Shown: positions 28,445-37,262, counted from the stretch's first letter. The stretch: 64,000 bases of DNA from Leucobacter aridicollis (GCF_013409595.1 NZ_JACCBD010000001.1:3509417-3573416), one strand, 5' to 3'. The notes: generated by a model from the sequence alone, not told the origin. Program-made: numbers and translations.

Positions 28445-29104
28445 ATGGCGAGACGACAGGCAGCACACACTCCTCGGATAGAACGGCTCGTGCTTCACGA
28501 CCTGGAGCCCGGTGACGCGGCAGAGTTGACCGCCGGCGCGGACCTTGATGGGATGCGGTTCGACGACGCGCGCGTCGCAGCGCCACTCGGTGGCGCGACG
28601 TTCCTTGAGTGTGAGCTCGTCGAACTCACCGGCGACCGCATCGACCTCCGCGGTGCCAGCGTGCTCGAGTCCCGGGTGCTGCGCCTCGCTGCCCCGGTCG
28701 TGTCGGCTCCCGGAAGCGCGTGGCGTGACGCCGAGCTCATCGAGTCCCGCGTGGGCGCCCTCGACATGAGTAGCTCCGAGGTTCGGCGGCTCGTCGTCGA
28801 GGGGTCAAAGATCGGCTGGATCAACCTCCGCGGATCGGTCGTGCACGACGTCGTCTTTCGGCACTGCGTGTTTGACGAGGTCGACCTCGGCGCGGCGAAG
28901 ACGGCACGCGTCGCGTTCGAGGACTGCACGACCGACAAGCTCACGCTGACGCAGCGCACGGGCGACGCGCTCGACCTGCGCGGGCTCGACTTTCGCGCAC
29001 TAGAAGGATTCGAGGGCCTTCGGGGCGCTGTGCTGTCGCCGAACCAGGTCGCGCTCATGGCAGAGACGCTCGCGGGCCACTTTGGCGTGAGCGTCAGAGA
29101 GTAG
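28445..29104 (+). CDS. Pentapeptide-repeat-like protein
   Basis: A 219-residue soluble protein in which residues of the A(D/N)LxF type recur about every five positions (for example DLDGMRF, IDLRGASVL, INLRGSVV, VDLGAAKT, LDLRGLDF), the mark of a right-handed quadrilateral beta-helix. There is no signal peptide or membrane segment. Members of this fold range from DNA mimics to proteins of unknown role; the sequence does not show which applies here. TAGTGT (28433-28438) ends six bases before the ATG, so a leaderless transcript is likely, though GGGGGC could serve as a ribosome site. It stands alone between the surface gene terminator and the copper pump. Confidence 0.72.
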   Translation: MARRQAAHTPRIERLVLHDLEPGDAAELTAGADLDGMRFDDARVAAPLGGATFLECELVELTGDRIDLRGASVLESRVLRLAAPVVSAPGSAWRDAELIESRVGALDMSSSEVRRLVVEGSKIGWINLRGSVVHDVVFRHCVFDEVDLGAAKTARVAFEDCTTDKLTLTQRTGDALDLRGLDFRALEGFEGLRGAVLSPNQVALMAETLAGHFGVSVRE

Positions 29105-29169
29105 GCCGGAGGGGTGGCCTCGGGCGGGAGGAGGGAATAGCCTCGGGGAAACACTGGTTGTGGTCAATG

Positions 29170-29186
29170 ATACCCCCAGGGGGTAT
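29170..29186 (+). promoter_or_regulatory. CsoR-type copper operator before copB
   Basis: ATACCCCCAGGGGGTAT is a G-tract palindrome of the kind bound by the copper repressor CsoR in actinobacteria. A TATGGT -10-like element (29184-29189) overlaps its right end, so binding would block RNA polymerase; copper would release it. No csoR gene is in the window. Confidence 0.75.
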
Positions 29187-29226
29187 GGTTGTTAGTGACC
29201 CAGATGCAATGCGAGGGGAACCCCAG

Positions 29227-31455
29227 ATGAAGGACCACGAAAACCACGGCGCCACGCACGGTGCCGGTGCCGCCCACAGCGGCCACACAGACCACGCGGA
29301 TCACGTCGACCACGACACCCAAGCCGACCACGACGCCGGCTCGGGTCACGGGGGTCACGAGGGCCACGACGCTCACTCCGGTCATGACGGCCACGATAGC
29401 CACTCTGGCCATAGTGGTCACGATGCCCACTCGGGCCATGGCGGTCACGACGGTCACGCTGGCCACGGCGGCCATGAGGGCCACGTCGCGCAGTACCGGC
29501 GCATGTTTTGGATCATGCTGGTCCTTGCGATTCCGACCGTCGCGCTGTCCGGTATGTTCGCGTCGATCGTTGGGTACCAGCTGCCGGCCGCGCCGTGGCT
29601 CGCGTGGGTGTCCCCAATCTTGGGAACCATCATGTACGTGTGGGGTGGCAAACCGTTCCTCACGGGCGCCGTCGACGAGACTAAGGCGCGCAAGCCCGGC
29701 ATGATGCTGTTGATCGCGCTCGCGATCACCGTCGCGTTCCTCGCGTCTTGGGCTGCAAGCCTCGGTCTCGTCCACCATGAGCTCGACTTCTGGTGGGAGC
29801 TCGCGCTCCTCGTCGTCATCATGCTGCTCGGCCACTGGATCGAGATGCGCTCGCTCGCGCAGACGACGTCGGCGCTCGACTCGCTTGCCGCGCTGCTGCC
29901 GGATGAGGCTGAGCGCGTCGAGGGCGGCGAGATCGTCACGGTCTCGCCGAGCGCCCTGCGCGTCGGTGACGTCGTCGTCGTGCGTCCCGGCGGGAGCGTC
30001 CCGGCGGACGGCAGAATCGTCGACGGGCGGGCCTCGTTCGACGAATCGATGGTCACGGGCGAGTCCCGCACCGTCGGCCGTGGTGTGGGCGAGCCCGTCT
30101 CCGCCGGCACCGTCGCAACGGACTCTGGCGTGCGGATCGAGGTGACAGCGATCGGTGACGACACCGCCCTCGCTGGGATCCAGCGGCTCGTCACGGAGGC
30201 GCAGAACTCCTCGTCGCGCGCCCAGCGGCTCGCCGATACGGCCGCGGGTTGGCTCTTCTGGTTCGCGCTTGCCGCAGCCGTGGTGACGGCGATTGTCTGG
30301 ACGCTTGTTGGCAACCCGGACGACGCGGTGGTTCGCACGATTACCGTGCTCGTGATCGCCTGCCCCCACGCGCTGGGCCTGGCAATCCCGCTCGTCGTCT
30401 CCATCGCGACTGAGCGCTCGGCGCGCGCCGGAATCCTCGTGAAGGATCGCCTCGCCCTCGAGAGCATGCGGCTCGTCGACTCGGTGCTCTTTGACAAGAC
30501 CGGTACGCTCACCAAGGGCGAGCCCACCGTGACGAACGTCGAGCCGGCCGGGGACTACACCGCCGACAGCGTGCTCGCGCTCGCGGCGGCCGCGGAACAG
30601 GACAGTGAGCATCCGCTCGCCCAAGCCATCGTCCGCGCCGCCCGCGATCGTGGGCTCGACGTGCCCGCCGCCGCCGATTTCACCTCGTCGCCTGCGGTCG
30701 GAGTGACCGCGACCGTCGACGGGGCGGTTGTGCGCGTCGGCGGGCCGTACATGCTGCAGGAGGAGGGCGCGAGCGAGCTCGACGCCGCCGACGAGTGGCG
30801 TACCCGTGGGGCGATCATCCTGCACGTGCTGCGAGACGGCTCGGTGATTGGCGCGCTCGCGCTGAGCGACGAGATCCGCGCAGAGTCCCGCGATGCGGTT
30901 CGTGCGCTTCACAAGCTCGGCGTCGAGGTCGTCATGATCACCGGAGACGCGGAGGCGGTTGCTCAGACCGTGGCCGATGAGCTCGGGATCGACAGGGTGC
31001 TTGCCGGCGTGCGCCCCGAGGACAAGGCCGCGGAGGTGCTCAAGCTGCAGGGCGAGGGCAAACGCGTCGCGATGGTCGGCGATGGCGTCAACGACGCCCC
31101 CGCGCTCGCGCAGGCCGATGTGGGGCTCGCAATCGGCGCCGGGACCGACGTCGCGATTGCCTCTGCCGGTGTGATCCTTGCGAGCGACGACCCCCGTTCG
31201 GTCGTGTCCGTCATCGAGCTGTCGCAGGCCACCTACCGGAAGATGCGCCAGAACCTCTGGTGGGCGGCGGGCTACAACCTGATCTCGGTGCCGCTTGCCG
31301 CTGGCGTGCTCGCCCCGATCGGATTCGTACTGCCGATGTCGGTGGGCGCGATCCTGATGTCCCTCTCCACGGTCGTGGTCGCGCTGAACGCGCAACTCCT
31401 CCGCCGCCTCGATCTCCGACCGGAGGTGACAACGCGACGAGTGCTTGAAAGCTGA
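29227..31455 (+). CDS. copB: CopB-type copper/silver-exporting P1B ATPase with His-rich tail
   Basis: A 742-residue pump from the ATG at 29227 (GAGGGG eight bases upstream). The first 90 residues are an extreme metal-binding tail with about 25 histidines in GGH/DAH/SGH triplets. The core has TGES, the transmembrane metal motif CPH (Cys379) in IACPHALGLAIPL, the phosphorylated Asp423 in DKTGTLTKGE, an HP motif (SEHPLAQ) and GDGVNDAPALAQADVG. CPH rather than CPC marks the CopB (P1B-3) branch, usually tied to Cu2+ or Ag+ export. The CsoR-like operator upstream agrees with copper control. No copper chaperone or csoR is adjacent. A hairpin terminator follows. Confidence 0.93.
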   Translation: MKDHENHGATHGAGAAHSGHTDHADHVDHDTQADHDAGSGHGGHEGHDAHSGHDGHDSHSGHSGHDAHSGHGGHDGHAGHGGHEGHVAQYRRMFWIMLVLAIPTVALSGMFASIVGYQLPAAPWLAWVSPILGTIMYVWGGKPFLTGAVDETKARKPGMMLLIALAITVAFLASWAASLGLVHHELDFWWELALLVVIMLLGHWIEMRSLAQTTSALDSLAALLPDEAERVEGGEIVTVSPSALRVGDVVVVRPGGSVPADGRIVDGRASFDESMVTGESRTVGRGVGEPVSAGTVATDSGVRIEVTAIGDDTALAGIQRLVTEAQNSSSRAQRLADTAAGWLFWFALAAAVVTAIVWTLVGNPDDAVVRTITVLVIACPHALGLAIPLVVSIATERSARAGILVKDRLALESMRLVDSVLFDKTGTLTKGEPTVTNVEPAGDYTADSVLALAAAAEQDSEHPLAQAIVRAARDRGLDVPAAADFTSSPAVGVTATVDGAVVRVGGPYMLQEEGASELDAADEWRTRGAIILHVLRDGSVIGALALSDEIRAESRDAVRALHKLGVEVVMITGDAEAVAQTVADELGIDRVLAGVRPEDKAAEVLKLQGEGKRVAMVGDGVNDAPALAQADVGLAIGAGTDVAIASAGVILASDDPRSVVSVIELSQATYRKMRQNLWWAAGYNLISVPLAAGVLAPIGFVLPMSVGAILMSLSTVVVALNAQLLRRLDLRPEVTTRRVLES

Positions 31456-31461
31456 CAAACG

Positions 31462-31492
31462 CGTGTGCCACCGGTAGTCTCGGTGGCACACG
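31462..31492 (+). terminator. Intrinsic terminator after copB
   Basis: A perfect 12-bp stem CGTGTGCCACCG / CGGTGGCACACG with a 7-nt loop, followed by TATTGTCTGTTT. It starts six bases after the copB stop. Confidence 0.88.
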
Positions 31493-31555
31493 TATTGTCT
31501 GTTTCGGCGGGTCGGGGGGCCTGGCGAAGACACAGACGGCAGAAGGGGGAGTGCC

Positions 31556-32005
31556 GTGCCACACGTCGGCCAGGACACGCGCGAGATCGAGCTCGCGGAT
31601 CAGCTCACGTTCCAGCTCTACGCGGCATCGCGAGCCATGGTGTCCGCGTACCGCAAAGAGCTGCAGCCGTTCAATCTGACCTATACGCAGTATCTGACGA
31701 TGCGAGCGGTGTGGAGCGGCGACGGCCGGCCCGTCTCAGACCTCTGCGCCGAGCTCGAGCTCGACTCCGGCACGATCTCACCGCTGCTCACGAGGCTGGA
31801 AGCAAGCGGGTACATCTCGCGCGAGCGGGTGAGTGACGACGGCAGACAAGTGCGGGTATTCTGCACCCCGCTCGGCCGCGACCTGCGGGCGCAGCTCATG
31901 CACCTGCCGGGCAGCGTCGCTGAGGCCTCCGCCATCAGCGAGCCCGAGATCGAGCGGCTGTGCGGCATGCTCGGAACGCTGCGTGAGGCCGTGCGCGGCG
32001 TCTAG
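31556..32005 (+). CDS. OhrR-like MarR family transcriptional regulator lacking the reactive Cys
   Basis: A 149-residue winged-helix regulator starting with GTG behind GGGGGAG. The N-terminus (ADQLTFQLYAASRAMVSAYR) and the LTYTQYLTMRAVW stretch match the OhrR group of organic peroxide sensors. In OhrR the redox Cys sits in the NQLCFALY position; here it is Thr (DQLTFQLY), so sensing by that Cys cannot occur. Two other Cys (LCAELEL and FCTPLGR) lie elsewhere. The winged helix (DSGTISPLLTRLEASGYISRER...DDGRQVRV) is intact. No ohr gene is adjacent; the neighbours are a copper pump and a convergent symporter. The effector is unknown. Confidence 0.85.
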   Translation: MPHVGQDTREIELADQLTFQLYAASRAMVSAYRKELQPFNLTYTQYLTMRAVWSGDGRPVSDLCAELELDSGTISPLLTRLEASGYISRERVSDDGRQVRVFCTPLGRDLRAQLMHLPGSVAEASAISEPEIERLCGMLGTLREAVRGV

Positions 32006-32025
32006 CGGCGTTCCCCGCTGCCGCG

Positions 32026-33489
32026 CTACCGCTGGGGGTCCGGCAGCGAGATGGTCCCGGTGACCGACTGGGCATCGGCCCATTGCTCAACGCCGCGCAC
32101 CTCGGGCAGCCGATCCCGCGTGAAGACGGGGTCGAGGCCCGCCCTGCGCTGCGCGGTGTAGTCGCGCAGCAGCTTGAAGGCGATGCCGGAGAGCAGCGCG
32201 ATCGCCACGAGGTTGAGGAGCGCCATCACCCCCATGATGCCGTCGGCGAGGTTCCAGACGATGTCGGCGGAAACGACCGATCCGGCGAAGACTGCGAGCA
32301 CGGCGACGACGCGATAGCCCGTCAGAACGCCACCGCCCGTGCGGAGAAACTCGATGTTGGACTCGCCGTAGTAGTAGTTTCCGAGGATCGACGAGAACGC
32401 GAGCAGGAAGATGATGATCGTGAGCAGGATGTTCGCCCACGGACCGAGGGTCGAGACGATGGCGGCCTGGGTGAGCTCAATGCCCTTCGCGGCGCCGGCG
32501 AGGTCCGGCGTGGCGACGAGCACGATGAAGGCCGTGATCGAGCAGATGAGGAACGTGTCGAAGTAGACGCCGAGGGTCTGCACGAGTCCCTGCTTGACGG
32601 GGTGGGTGACCGCGGCCGAGGCGCCCGCGTTCGGGGCGGAGCCGAGCCCGGCCTCGTTCGAGAACATGCCTCGCTTGATGCCGGTGAGGATCACGTAGCC
32701 GAGCGCTGCGCCGGTGACCTGCTGTGCGCCAAAAGCCGAGGTGAAGATCGTCGCGAACACCGCGGGGATCTCGGTCACGTTCAGAGCAACGATGACGAGG
32801 CCGACGAGCAGGTAGAGCAGCGCCATGACGGGGACGAGCGTCTGGGTGACGGAGGCGATGCGGCGCACGCCGCCGAAGATCACCGCGGCCATCAGGATCG
32901 CCAGGACCGCTCCGGTGGCGATGGGCAGCCAGGACGGGGCCTGGGTGCCCAGGCTGCCCGAGAGTGTCGCCTGGATCGTGTTCGCCTGGAGCGACGAGAA
33001 CGCGATCGGGAAGCACGCGATGAGCACGATCGAGAAGAGCACGCCAAGCCAGCGCGCGCCGAGCCCCCGCTCCATGTAGTATGCGGGTCCGCCGCGAAAC
33101 CCAGTCTCGTCCTTGGTCTTGTAGAGCTGCGCGAGCGAGGACTCGACGAACGACGAGGCGCCGCCGACGAAGGCCATGAGCCACATCCAGAAGACGGCGC
33201 CCGGGCCGCCGATCGCGATCGCCGTGCCAACGCCTGCGATGTTGCCGACGCCGACGCGTGACGCCGCGGAGATCGTGAATGCCTGGAACGCGGACACCGA
33301 CTGGGGTTCACCGTTCTCGTCCCTCGGGGTCTTGTCTGTCAGCGTGCGGAACATGTCGGGCAGCAGCCGAAACTGCACGACGCCGGAGCGGATCGTGAAG
33401 TAGAGGCCGAGCGCTACGACGACGGGAAGCACGAGCCAGGTCCAGAACTGGTCGCCCCACTGGGCAAGGAGATCGCTGATCGCATCCAT
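32026..33489 (-). CDS. Alanine/glycine:cation symporter (AGCS family)
   Basis: A 487-residue polytopic membrane protein with about eleven helices. The family signature GGPGAVFWMWLMAFVGG and the preceding ISAASRVGVGNIAGVGTAIA stretch are clear, as is GIKRGMFSNEAGLGSAPNA. AGCS carriers bring alanine or glycine into the cell with Na+ (or H+). TAGGCT lies six bases before the ATG and there is no ribosome site, so the mRNA is likely leaderless. It converges on the MarR gene and stands alone. Confidence 0.93.
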   Translation of the reverse strand: MDAISDLLAQWGDQFWTWLVLPVVVALGLYFTIRSGVVQFRLLPDMFRTLTDKTPRDENGEPQSVSAFQAFTISAASRVGVGNIAGVGTAIAIGGPGAVFWMWLMAFVGGASSFVESSLAQLYKTKDETGFRGGPAYYMERGLGARWLGVLFSIVLIACFPIAFSSLQANTIQATLSGSLGTQAPSWLPIATGAVLAILMAAVIFGGVRRIASVTQTLVPVMALLYLLVGLVIVALNVTEIPAVFATIFTSAFGAQQVTGAALGYVILTGIKRGMFSNEAGLGSAPNAGASAAVTHPVKQGLVQTLGVYFDTFLICSITAFIVLVATPDLAGAAKGIELTQAAIVSTLGPWANILLTIIIFLLAFSSILGNYYYGESNIEFLRTGGGVLTGYRVVAVLAVFAGSVVSADIVWNLADGIMGVMALLNLVAIALLSGIAFKLLRDYTAQRRAGLDPVFTRDRLPEVRGVEQWADAQSVTGTISLPDPQR

Positions 33490-33550
33490 GGGACGAGCCT
33501 AGGGGAGGCGGTTCGTCGCCGAAAGGGGGACGTGGCACAGTCCGCCTGTG

Positions 33551-33949
33551 CTAGGCGGCGGGGTCGGTTCCATCGACGTAGAACCAGCTGCCCTGTTCGC
33601 GCACGAACCGGCTGCGCTCGCGCTGCTCGAAGCGCCCATCGGGTGTCCTGCCGATCGCGGTGAACGTGACGTTGCCTGCCGTGTCGAACGGCCCGCCCGC
33701 CTCGGTCTGTTCGACGATGAGCCGGAGCCAGCGCGTGGTCTTGTCGAGTTCGAGTTCGCTGGGGCGCGTGCTCGCGTGCCAGCTGCGCAGCAGGTAGGCG
33801 GGATCGCCGATGGCGAAGGCGCTGTATCGGGATCGCATGAGCTGGGCGGCGGTGGGCGCCGGGCTGCCCGCGTGGATCGGCCCGCAGCAGCTCCCGTAGG
33901 GGTTGCCGAGGCCGCACGGGCAGGGGGCGGAGGGCTCGAGTGGCGTCAC
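33551..33949 (-). CDS. YchJ-like SEC-C motif protein (UPF0225)
   Basis: A 132-residue protein. The N-terminus has a SEC-C-like zinc knuckle (CPCG at 10-13, then CC at 21-22); the rest is the YchJ domain with LMRSRYSAFAIGD and LLRSWHASTRP, an NTF2-like fold. Family members are widespread but their function is unsettled. The GTG start at 33949 is preceded at six bases by TACCGT on the minus strand and lacks a ribosome site, pointing to a leaderless mRNA. It is divergent from the GntR regulator. Confidence 0.88.
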   Translation of the reverse strand: MTPLEPSAPCPCGLGNPYGSCCGPIHAGSPAPTAAQLMRSRYSAFAIGDPAYLLRSWHASTRPSELELDKTTRWLRLIVEQTEAGGPFDTAGNVTFTAIGRTPDGRFEQRERSRFVREQGSWFYVDGTDPAA

Positions 33950-33974
33950 AGCACCACGGTACTCGGTCCGAGAG

Positions 33975-34010
33975 TTGCGGCCTGTACTACTGTCGCAATA
34001 CAGTGGTACA
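33975..34010 (+). promoter_or_regulatory. Promoter and operator of the YtrA-type regulator operon
   Basis: TTGCGG (33975-33980) and TACAGT (33999-34004) at 18-base spacing form a promoter. Across it lies the inverted repeat TGTACTACTGT-N6-ACAGTGGTACA (33983-34010, one mismatch). GTAC-containing dyads of this kind suit YtrA-subfamily GntR proteins, so autoregulation of the downstream regulator-ABC operon is likely. Confidence 0.65.
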
Positions 34011-34047
34011 TGACGGGTGCTAGCCCCGTCGAAGGAAGGATCACAGC

Positions 34048-34443
34048 ATGCAACTCGACGATTCCCGGCCCATCTGGTCGCAGCTCGTCGACGAGTTCAG
34101 GCGACGCATCGCCTCGGGGGAGTGGCCGACGGGCCTGAAGGTTCCCTCGGTGCGCGAGCTTGCGCTCGAACTCGGGGTCAACCCCAACACCGTGCAGAAG
34201 GCGCTCGGAGAGGTCGACAGGCTCGGCCTCACGCTCGCCGAGCGCACCGCGGGACGGTTTGTCACGAGTGACGAGGCCGCAATCGCTGCGGCGCGCGGCG
34301 CGCTCGCCGCAGCCCAGGCGGGTGCGCTCGTCGCCACTGCCCGGGGCCTCGGCATGACGCTTCCTGAGACCGTGCAACTGCTGACACACCGCTGGACGGA
34401 CGCCTCCGACACAGCGCACACTGAAAGGACACCCGATGAGTGA
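34048..34443 (+). CDS. GntR family transcriptional regulator, YtrA subfamily
   Basis: A 131-residue regulator with the GntR winged helix (about 5-75): PIWSQLVDEFRRRIASGEW, the KVPSVRELALELGVNPNTVQKAL recognition helix and a LTLAERTAGRFVT wing. The C-terminal part is only about 45 residues, as in the YtrA subfamily, which lacks a large ligand domain and usually controls ABC exporter genes directly downstream. AAGGAAGGATC precedes the ATG. It overlaps the ATP-binding gene by eight bases, and the operator lies just upstream. Confidence 0.92.
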   Translation: MQLDDSRPIWSQLVDEFRRRIASGEWPTGLKVPSVRELALELGVNPNTVQKALGEVDRLGLTLAERTAGRFVTSDEAAIAAARGALAAAQAGALVATARGLGMTLPETVQLLTHRWTDASDTAHTERTPDE

Positions 34444-35158
34444 GCACACCCTGCCACTGTCACCGCCCGCGATCGAGGTGCGCGGCCTCACCAAGGCCTA
34501 CCGTGGTCGCCCGGCGCTCGCGGGCCTCGACCTCAGCCTGTACCCCGGCCAAATCGTCGGCCTCATGGGTGACAACGGCTCGGGCAAGACGACGCTCCTG
34601 AAGATCCTCGCGGGGGTCCTCGCAGAGTGGGAGGGCAGCGTACAGATCGCCGGCAACGCTCCTGGCGCGGCGTCGAAAGCGCAGGTCTCGTTCCTGCCCG
34701 ACGCATCGTTCCTGCCCGACGCGCACAAGCCAGAGGACTCAATCGCGCAGTACGCGCGGTTCTTCGAGGACTTCGATGCGGCCAAGGCGCGGGAGATGGT
34801 CGACTTCTTCGGCCTCCCGTGGGATCGGAGCCTGAAGGAAATGTCGAAGGGCATGCGGGAGAAACTGCAGATCTCGCTCGCGATGAGCCGCCGCGCACGC
34901 GTGTACCTCCTTGACGAGCCGATCTCAGGCGTCGACCCGGCCTCGCGCGACGTGATCCTGCGCGGGATCCTCTCGAACTTCGCGGAGGACGCGCTGATGC
35001 TCGTCTCCACCCACCTCATCCAGGACGTCGAATCGATCGTCGACTCGGTCGTGTTCCTGCGGGGAGGAACGGTGCTCCTGCAAGGCAGCGCTGACGAGCT
35101 CCGTGAGCATCACGGCGTGAGCCTCGACGCGCTCTTCAGAAAGGTGTACGCAGCATGA
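34436..35158 (+). CDS. ABC transporter ATP-binding protein
   Basis: A 240-residue ATPase with Walker A GDNGSGKTT, the signature in EMSKGMREKLQIS (a degenerate form of LSGGQ as seen in YtrB-like exporters), Walker B VYLLDEPISGVDP and the switch His in STHLIQDVES. It should power the permease encoded next, which it overlaps by four bases (ATGA). With the YtrA-type regulator ahead it matches the YtrAB-like layout known to respond to cell-wall antibiotics in Firmicutes, but the substrate here is unknown. Confidence 0.93.
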   Translation: MSEHTLPLSPPAIEVRGLTKAYRGRPALAGLDLSLYPGQIVGLMGDNGSGKTTLLKILAGVLAEWEGSVQIAGNAPGAASKAQVSFLPDASFLPDAHKPEDSIAQYARFFEDFDAAKAREMVDFFGLPWDRSLKEMSKGMREKLQISLAMSRRARVYLLDEPISGVDPASRDVILRGILSNFAEDALMLVSTHLIQDVESIVDSVVFLRGGTVLLQGSADELREHHGVSLDALFRKVYAA

Positions 35159-35982
35159 TCGCCAAGTTGTTCAGCCAGGAATTCATCTCGACCCGTAAGA
35201 CGCTGTTGACAACCGCCGGAATCATGCTCGCCGTGATCCTCATGGGATACGCGGTCGCGATCCTCCGCGTGCCCATCCTCGATGGTCTCGGACTCGGGGC
35301 CGGCATCGCCGGTTCCATCGCGTTGACTCCGGTCGTGCTGGCGGTGCTCGTCGCGCATTACTGGCGCTCCATGTACGGCGCGCAGGGCTACTTCACGATG
35401 ACGCTGCCCGTGCGCGGCCGGACCATCTTCGCGGCGAAGGTACTGTACGGCATTGTCGTCTCGTTCGTGGCCGCTGCCCTGACGGTGGCGCTGCTCGCGA
35501 TCGCGGCAATCGCGCTCGCGGTATCCAAGGGCGCCGCACCGCTCGACTTCCTCCGCGAACTGTTCACGACGCTCGATCCCGGGCTCGCCTGGTTCGTCGC
35601 CGTCGTGCTGCTCCTGCAGCTCGTGTTCTCGGTGGTCGCCGGGGCCGCGCTCATGTCGATCGGTGCCGAGGGCCGCTTCAACCACCTCGGGTTCGGCGCC
35701 CCCGTGATCTTCGCCGTCGTGCTCTACTTCGTGATGCAGATCCTCGGCCTCGCGGCGATGATGTTCCTGCCACTCGGCATCCGCGTCGGCGGCCCGGATG
35801 CGGGCACCCTCGTCGCGCAGGGCATGCTCCCGGACTTCCTCGCCGCAGTGAAATCCGGTGGAGCCGCGGCGGCCGAACCGGCAGTGCTTGGCCTCGGAGT
35901 GTTCGTCGTCTCCCTCGTGCTCGGCATCGTGCTCGCCTGGTGGGGCGCCCGCTCCGTCGACCGCCGCACCTCGCTCCGCTAG
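35155..35982 (+). CDS. ABC transporter permease
   Basis: A 275-residue membrane protein with six or seven hydrophobic helices and the start IAKLFSQEFISTRKTLL typical of ABC-2 type permeases, which place a short amphipathic helix before the first membrane segment. It is the last gene of the GntR-ATPase-permease operon and ends in a four-base convergent overlap with the decarboxylase gene. No periplasmic binding protein is present, which suggests export. The substrate cannot be read from sequence. Confidence 0.88.
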   Translation: MIAKLFSQEFISTRKTLLTTAGIMLAVILMGYAVAILRVPILDGLGLGAGIAGSIALTPVVLAVLVAHYWRSMYGAQGYFTMTLPVRGRTIFAAKVLYGIVVSFVAAALTVALLAIAAIALAVSKGAAPLDFLRELFTTLDPGLAWFVAVVLLLQLVFSVVAGAALMSIGAEGRFNHLGFGAPVIFAVVLYFVMQILGLAAMMFLPLGIRVGGPDAGTLVAQGMLPDFLAAVKSGGAAAAEPAVLGLGVFVVSLVLGIVLAWWGARSVDRRTSLR

Positions 35983-37262
35983 CGGGCCAGCTGCAACTCG
36001 TGCTGAACGGCGCCCCTGATCTCAGTGAACTCGGGCGCCGTTCCCGCGTGTTCGATGCCGTAGACGGGCGGCACGGGCAGCGAGTTGTAGTGAAACGGGT
36101 TGCTCGCGTAGTACGCACCCGTGTCGAGCAGGGCGACAATATCTCCCTGCTCGAGCACGGGGAGCTCGCGGCCCCTGGCGACGAGATCGCCAGCGAAGCA
36201 GCACGGGCCGGCCACGTCCTGTATCTCGGTGACGGCGGCCGGCTTCGGGGCGCCTGCGCTGTCGAAGCCCTCGACACGGAGCGGCCACGCCTCGGGCATA
36301 AACACCGTGCGGGTTGCGACCTGCGCCCCAGCGTGGGTGATCGCCACCCGGCGGCCGCCGACCTGCTTCGTGTACTCGACGTACGTCGCGATGAAGCCGT
36401 GTTTCGCAAGGATGCTCCTGCCGAACTCGGTCACGATCTCGTAGTCGCCCGAGAAGAGCCGTGGAGCACCCTCTGCGAGCGCGGCGACGTAGTCGTTAAA
36501 CGCCGAGATCGGGGCGTCGGTTGCGAAGTCGACGGGCAGCCCGCCGCCAATGTCGAGGGTGCGGATCTGCGCGTAGCCAGCGCGGAAGTTCACCTCGTCG
36601 GCGAACCGCACGAGCTCATTCACACCCTCGGCGATCAGGGGGAGCGGGCAGCCCTGCGACCCGACGTGGGTGTGCGCTCGCCGCAGCCACGGCGAGGCGA
36701 GGTACGCCTCGATCAGCTGCTCGCGCATGCCCGGGTCGCGCAGGGGTACCCCAAACTTCGAGTGCGCGCTCGCCGTGCTCATCGCGGCGATCGAGCCGGC
36801 CCCGACCTGGGGGTTCAGGCGGATCCCGATCTCTGAATCCGACCCGCTCTCCTCGATGATTGAGCGGACGCGGGCGAGCTCCTGGAAGTTGTCGACGTTG
36901 AGCGCGGCGCCGAGGCCGAGCGCCCGCCGCAGCTCACCCCACGACTTCGCGGGGGAGTCAAACACGAGCCGCTCCGGCGTCATCCCGGCGGCGAGGGCGG
37001 CGCTGAGCTCGCCGTCACTCGCGACCTCCGCACCCATGCCGAGCTCCCCGAGGCGGGCGAGCACCGGCACGAGCGGATTGGCCTTCACCGCGAACGCGTG
37101 GAGCACGGGAATGCCCCGTGGGAAGGCGCCGAGCAGGTGCTCGACGTTGAGCTGCACGCGCTCCCAGTCGAGGAACGCCACGAGCGGCGAGTGTTCTTCG
37201 TGCAACAGACCCTGGGTGAGGGCCGCGGTCAGGATCTGTGATCGGCGGGCTGAATCATTCAT
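35979..37262 (-). CDS. Fold-type III PLP-dependent decarboxylase (diaminopimelate/ornithine decarboxylase-like)
   Basis: A 427-residue protein from the ATG at 37262. The N-terminal TIM-barrel has PLP Lys60 in HAFAVKANPL, the GSQ and DIGGGLPVDF phosphate-binding loops, and an EFGR stretch; the C-terminal barrel has GPCCFAGD with the Cys-x3-Asp motif of the LysA/ODC group, and NPFHYNSLP. Type III decarboxylases act on diaminopimelate, ornithine, arginine or modified substrates. It is not beside argS or thrA as lysA usually is, so a different substrate is possible. A longer frame from a GTG at 37334 has a -10-like TAATCC seven bases upstream; either start may be used. Confidence 0.85.
   Translation of the reverse strand: MNDSARRSQILTAALTQGLLHEEHSPLVAFLDWERVQLNVEHLLGAFPRGIPVLHAFAVKANPLVPVLARLGELGMGAEVASDGELSAALAAGMTPERLVFDSPAKSWGELRRALGLGAALNVDNFQELARVRSIIEESGSDSEIGIRLNPQVGAGSIAAMSTASAHSKFGVPLRDPGMREQLIEAYLASPWLRRAHTHVGSQGCPLPLIAEGVNELVRFADEVNFRAGYAQIRTLDIGGGLPVDFATDAPISAFNDYVAALAEGAPRLFSGDYEIVTEFGRSILAKHGFIATYVEYTKQVGGRRVAITHAGAQVATRTVFMPEAWPLRVEGFDSAGAPKPAAVTEIQDVAGPCCFAGDLVARGRELPVLEQGDIVALLDTGAYYASNPFHYNSLPVPPVYGIEHAGTAPEFTEIRGAVQHELQLAR

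Noticed and set aside
29158..29226. Starting copB at the first in-frame codon (29158)
   Set aside because: That region contains the CsoR-type operator and -10 box; the ATG at 29227 has a proper ribosome site.
29164..31578. Long minus-strand open frame (about 800 codons) opposite copB
   Set aside because: It is rich in Arg, His and Asp from reverse reading of GC-rich codons, has no known domain and lies fully antisense to a clear P-type ATPase.
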